A stretch of DNA of 12,423 bases from Entrophospora sp. SA101 (lineage: Eukaryota; Glomeromycota; Glomeromycetes; Entrophosporales; Entrophosporaceae): contig CAUDNR010004344.1 of the NCBI GenBank assembly GCA_958430865.1, positions 38,148 through 50,570 on the forward strand. The letters run 5' to 3'. Position 1 is the stretch's first letter, and each line of letters opens with the position of its first letter. This document shows positions 9,126 through 12,423 of this stretch, piece after piece. The notes under the pieces are model-generated. The model did not search any database. It saw nothing but the letters and a program-made list of their open reading frames with translations, and was not told the DNA's origin. A program made the translations under genes and the position numbers.

Positions 9126-9503
9126 ATGCAGCCAAATTGGTTTGGTGATTTTGATGATCAAAATTATTCCACTTTTGATGGTAGAAATAAATTATCATCA
9201 TCAAAACTTGGACACAGTCTCACATTAGACCTAGGTAGGGTGACAGAATTTATTGATATTAAAGAGATTCTGCAGGGTAAACAGTCATTATTGCAGAATC
9301 AAATGAAAGATGAGAATGGTGAAAAAAAGGCATTTGAATTTGGTGTAATTCACTAGAACCATTGGATAAATATTTACCAAAGGTTCAATTGGAGATGTCA
9401 AATTATTGATAACCTCACAACTTCACAAAATGTATTGAGGTACAAGTCAAATGACTCATTCTTTCTTTTCATCAAGGGAAATGAAAATGTAAGCAATATG
9501 TGA
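9126..9503 (+). pseudogene. Unrecognised open frame interrupted by an in-frame TAG
   Basis: The frame starts at ATG 9126 (a TTG lies upstream at 9114). It encodes 76 residues beginning MQPNWFGDFDDQNYSTF and stops at TAG 9354-9356. The same frame stays open for a further 48 codons, to TGA 9501-9503, with equally protein-like sequence such as INIYQRFNWRCQIIDN and NDSFFLFIKGNENV. This suggests one coding segment of about 125 codons broken by a single nonsense mutation, or a sequencing error. The product is soluble-looking and acidic near the start, with no motif I recognise. It may belong with the other plus-strand patches between 8489 and 10225 as remnants of one gene. Confidence 0.35.
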
Positions 9504-9720
9504 AGCCTTACAAGAGGCCATCAATAACTTGTGAAGGTACTATTTTTATCCTACCCATTGTATACAGTAGAAAGAACATATGCAAAGTTTGAAAAATAAG
9601 TTTTAGACTGTGTAATATGTATAGCAGGCTGAACAGATCAAAAGGTTAAGTAAATGTCACAATTAATTGAAGCAACGTTTTAGTAAAATTGTGTTATACC
9701 ACAATTTTATAATTAAAAAC

Positions 9721-9803
9721 ATCACAATTAATAAAGCATATGCCATAATTAATTGAAACAAATGCTATAATCAATTGAGACATTGTTACGATTATTTGAA
9801 AGT
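9721..9803. repeat. Degenerate ~22-bp tandem repeat
   Basis: Four successive units of 21-22 bp share the pattern ATAATTAATTGAAACAAATG: 9721-9742, 9743-9764, 9765-9785 and, weaker, 9786-9803. A further related copy (CACAATTAATTGAAGCAACG) lies upstream at about 9658-9677. The array sits just before the Cys/His-containing coding remnant. Confidence 0.55.
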
Positions 9804-9872
9804 AAATACCTTCATCTCAAAAAAAAATTTATTCATGATTCACATTTTTTTATTGTTCATAAATTTTTCCAA

Positions 9873-10225
9873 AAAAAAAAAAAAAAAAATCTAGATGAAT
9901 TTATAAATATTAGAAGATTGGTTTTTGAAGAATGTTCACACATAGACTATGACAATAATGCAAGGTCATGTATGTGTCAAAAACATGATTGGAATTTAAT
10001 GGATATTACTGACAAAAATTGTTTTGCTTGTAAACATTCATATGCTTTTCACAAAAATATACAAAAAATAATGAATTTTCACTTAAAAACTCAAGAGCAA
10101 ATTCACGTCAATCAGATGACCTTGTAAATGAATTAAGAACTTCATTTGGGAATGTTGCTAATAGCAGCATAATGGACATTCGTTTATCACATTGTGATTT
10201 TGATTTCATTGGCCAAATTTTATGA
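9873..10225 (+). pseudogene. Frameshifted fragment with a Cys/His zinc-binding-like motif
   Basis: After an A17 homopolymer (about 9873-9889) a frame reads NLDEFINIRRLVFEECSHID. It then carries a Cys/His pattern: CMCQKHDW (Cys codons at 9969 and 9975, His at 9984), 10 residues, CFACKH (Cys at 10020 and 10029), then another His. The spacing suggests a small zinc-binding fold. The frame ends at TAA 10125-10127. Protein-like sequence continues in another frame from about 10067 (NSRANSRQSDDLVNELR, then SFGNVANSSIMDIRLS) to TGA 10223-10225. The change of frame lies in an A-rich stretch near 10045-10070. The region upstream of the homopolymer (9783-9872) is open but low-complexity. The family is not recognised; a mobile-element or regulatory origin is possible. 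Confidence 0.4.
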
Positions 10226-11302
10226 CGATCACCCTCCAAACAATCACACAAAAATCAAATTTTATTGGCTTGAAGATCTTTTACAAAAACAAAATTTTAA
10301 AGGTTGAAACTAAAAATAGTATTTTATTACCTTGAGTTGAATTTTATTAATAAAAAAGAGTATATATAAATTATAAATATTAATTTAAAATTATTACATA
10401 AAAATTATTTAATAAATATTATCTCTTTTACAACAATCAAAATTCCTATTATTATTAAAAAATGTCTCAAAATATAAATTATTGTCAAGTTTTGGATTGT
10501 GAGTCAAACAAAGATATCAGAACATTTACACCTGGTGCCAAAAAAAAATCTGAAGAAAAAGAGACACTAACTATGTATAATTATCTAAATATTGGTGATA
10601 AAATATGTCTTAACATTATTTAATGATTGCAGAGCCAGACAGGAATGTTAAAAAAAAAAATATCAAATTTTTACCAAACTAATTTATCTGATTTATTAAA
10701 AAATAAAAATGATAATTCTTCAAATAATTTTGAAAATTGCTCAGATATAAAAGTTGATATGGCAAATGATAAACCAAATTTAACAAAAGATAATTTTGAT
10801 CTTTTATTGCAGAAAATATCTAATATGGAGTCAGAATTGAATGTTTATAGAAATAATCAAATTAGTAAATCTAATAAATTCAGTTATAAAATTAAAATTT
10901 TATCTGATTCTTTATTTTATCTTCAAAGGGATTTTAATTCAAATCTTGGATTAAATCCAGATAAATTTAAAATAATGATCGAAAAATATCAACCTATATT
11001 AATTGGATTTTTTGATGAATTAATTGAAATGTTTGTGCCAACTAATAGATCTGAATTTAATAAGGAGAATGCTAAAAAAATGTTGTTGTATTTTGTTACT
11101 TGTTAGCTGGTTTGAGAAATAAGTTTATTAATTCTTTACAACTTGAAATTGGATTATACTTATCATCATCTGGAGCAACAGTTGAATCAATAGACATATT
11201 GTCAAAAATGGTATATCAGTAAGTCACAAGACTGTAGAAATATTTAAACAAAAATTTGAAACTGATCACCCTAATAAAATTAATGACTATTTATTATATA
11301 AT

Positions 11303-11379
11303 GTAATTAATAATTTAATATATGTATAAATTATTAAATATAATTTTTAAATATTACTAATACTTTTGTGTATTTATAG
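11303..11379 (+). other. Spliceosomal intron in the mobile-element-like gene
   Basis: GTAATTAA at the 5' end, TTATAG at the 3' end, and a good branch-site candidate TTACTAATAC about 25 nt before the acceptor. Splicing joins DYLLYN to SGKLFCFN in phase. The upstream side is in the frame reached only after both 1-nt frameshifts. Confidence 0.75.
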
Positions 11380-11577
11380 TCAGGAAAATTATTTTGTTTT
11401 AACTTGGATGATTATCATTCAATTCACTCTTTCAGAGCACCAAATACTACAACATTATCAACTGCCCATCATATGGCAACATGCACAGTTAAAACTATTG
11501 AAGATAGTGAAAGGATATTAATCATTAATAATGGAGTTCATATAAATAACCCAAAAAATATAGAGGCCTTAAGAATT

Positions 11578-11885
11578 ATAAAATACCTACACAATGAACA
11601 TATTTATTATTTAGAGGACAGTTATAATATTAGAAAGTCATGTTGGTTACAAAACAAAAAAAATTTGTTTGATTGTTTTAATAGAATAGAGCTTTTAACA
11701 GTTCATTATTATGATTATGCTATTGAACAAAGAAAAAATGATAGATCAATGAAAAATATACATATAATTAACATCAAAGAACAAAATCTTAAAAGTTTAG
11801 ATGATTACCTTGAAGCTTTAAAAATGATAACAAGTATTCCTACATTGAATGAATATCTTCAACATTATGTGATTCCTATTGTTGC
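11578..11885 (+). repeat. First copy of 308-bp direct repeat
   Basis: Identical to 12116-12423 except at one position: T at 11759 versus C at 12297, which would change Ile to Thr in the protein frame. It lies within the mobile-element-like gene, in its functional frame. Confidence 0.97.
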
Positions 11886-12115
11886 AGATTTTCCTGGGCA
11901 GTTATTTATTCGAAGAGCTGTATCATTATATCAAAAATCAATGAATGATTCTCCAAATAATTTGAAGATCCCCAAAATTATTAATAGCTTTATTCCTCTT
12001 CTTGGACCATTACATGTCTCTTTAAATATGAGGGAGTCAACAATTTCAACTCATTGGAATTTTTTTGAACAACTATATAAATTTGTTTTTGGAAAAAATA
12101 AAAAATTAGCAAAAA

Positions 12116-12423
12116 ATAAAATACCTACACAATGAACATATTTATTATTTAGAGGACAGTTATAATATTAGAAAGTCATGTTGGTTACAAAACAAAAAAA
12201 ATTTGTTTGATTGTTTTAATAGAATAGAGCTTTTAACAGTTCATTATTATGATTATGCTATTGAACAAAGAAAAAATGATAGATCAATGAAAAATACACA
12301 TATAATTAACATCAAAGAACAAAATCTTAAAAGTTTAGATGATTACCTTGAAGCTTTAAAAATGATAACAAGTATTCCTACATTGAATGAATATCTTCAA
12401 CATTATGTGATTCCTATTGTTGC
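12116..12423 (+). repeat. Second copy of 308-bp direct repeat, cut by the window end
   Basis: Repeats 11578-11885 at an offset of 538 bp and stops only because the window ends. The offset is 3x179+1, so this copy is in a different frame from the gene it interrupts. The junction lies in an A-rich stretch (AAAAAATAAAATACC), where a few bases of microhomology could have guided either a real duplication or a mis-join. Confidence 0.97.

Larger units (their letters stand above)
10462..12135 (+). pseudogene. Decayed mobile-element protein gene (DUF6589-like / DDE-type transposase candidate)
   Basis: Starting at ATG 10462, 53 codons with Cys8, Cys13 and Cys49 suggest a zinc-binding N-terminus. They end in TAA-TGA at 10621-10626, and the same frame then runs to 11106 through a coil-prone region (IEKYQPILIGFF). 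A 1-nt frameshift near 11100 continues with AGLRNKFINSLQLEIGLYLS. A second near 11210 continues with GISVSHKTVEIFKQKF. A 77-nt intron (11303-11379) joins in phase to SGKLFCFNLDDYHSIHSF, then a long frame with VADFPGQLFIRRAV and FIPLLGPLHVSLN. The order of motifs (SSGATVESIDILSKMGIS, then D-rich, then GPLH) recalls fungal DUF6589-type proteins, which I regard as transposon-derived; that match is from memory. The last residues before TGA 12135 are out-of-frame sequence after the duplication junction at 12116, so the true C-terminus is missing. Confidence 0.6.

Noticed and set aside
9019..9204. 61-codon minus-strand open frame
   Set aside because: Overlaps the better-supported plus-strand frame beginning at 9126 and has low-complexity composition.
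1..12423. CRISPR array, bacterial operon, phage or plasmid features
   Set aside because: No regularly spaced repeats, ribosome binding sites or prokaryotic gene packing; introns and kinase type indicate a eukaryotic nuclear genome.

Overview
The window looks like nuclear DNA of a eukaryote with an extremely AT-rich genome. There are long A/T homopolymers, trinucleotide microsatellites, short AT-rich spliceosomal introns (two supported here, both 77 nt), and very little intact coding sequence. The best-preserved gene is a protein kinase of the cysteine-containing, HCDLHSGN-type, tyrosine-kinase-like sort that is hugely expanded in arbuscular mycorrhizal fungi (Glomeromycotina, e.g. Rhizophagus and relatives). 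I therefore infer a Glomeromycotina contig; this is recognition from memory, not a database result.

Layout. Bases 1-2822 form a unit bounded by perfect 89-bp terminal inverted repeats with no credible protein gene inside: a candidate long non-autonomous DNA transposon. Bases 2823-5137 are AT-rich with no supportable gene. Bases 5138-6667 (minus strand) hold the kinase gene: exon 1, a 77-nt intron, exon 2 with all catalytic motifs, and a serine-rich C-terminal tail that is now one frame away. Bases 6668-8128 are gene-less but contain a CpG-rich palindrome upstream of the kinase and two hairpin-forming repeats. Bases 8129-10225 hold a series of short, broken, mostly plus-strand coding-like patches, including a Cys/His motif, an in-frame TAG and a frameshift, plus a degenerate 22-bp tandem repeat. 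Bases 10462-12135 (plus) are a decayed gene that looks like a DDE-type mobile-element protein. It has two early stops and two 1-nt frameshifts, yet keeps a well-formed 77-nt intron. It is cut at 12116 by an out-of-frame 538-bp tandem duplication that runs to the last base.

Both window edges coincide with repeats: the outer tip of an inverted repeat at base 1, and the middle of the 308-bp duplicated block at the right end. This is what a whole short assembly contig broken at repeats would look like, so the edge structures need confirming in a long-read assembly. Functionally there is no operon or pathway here: one probably expressed signalling kinase (or recent kinase pseudogene) sits among mobile-element debris.
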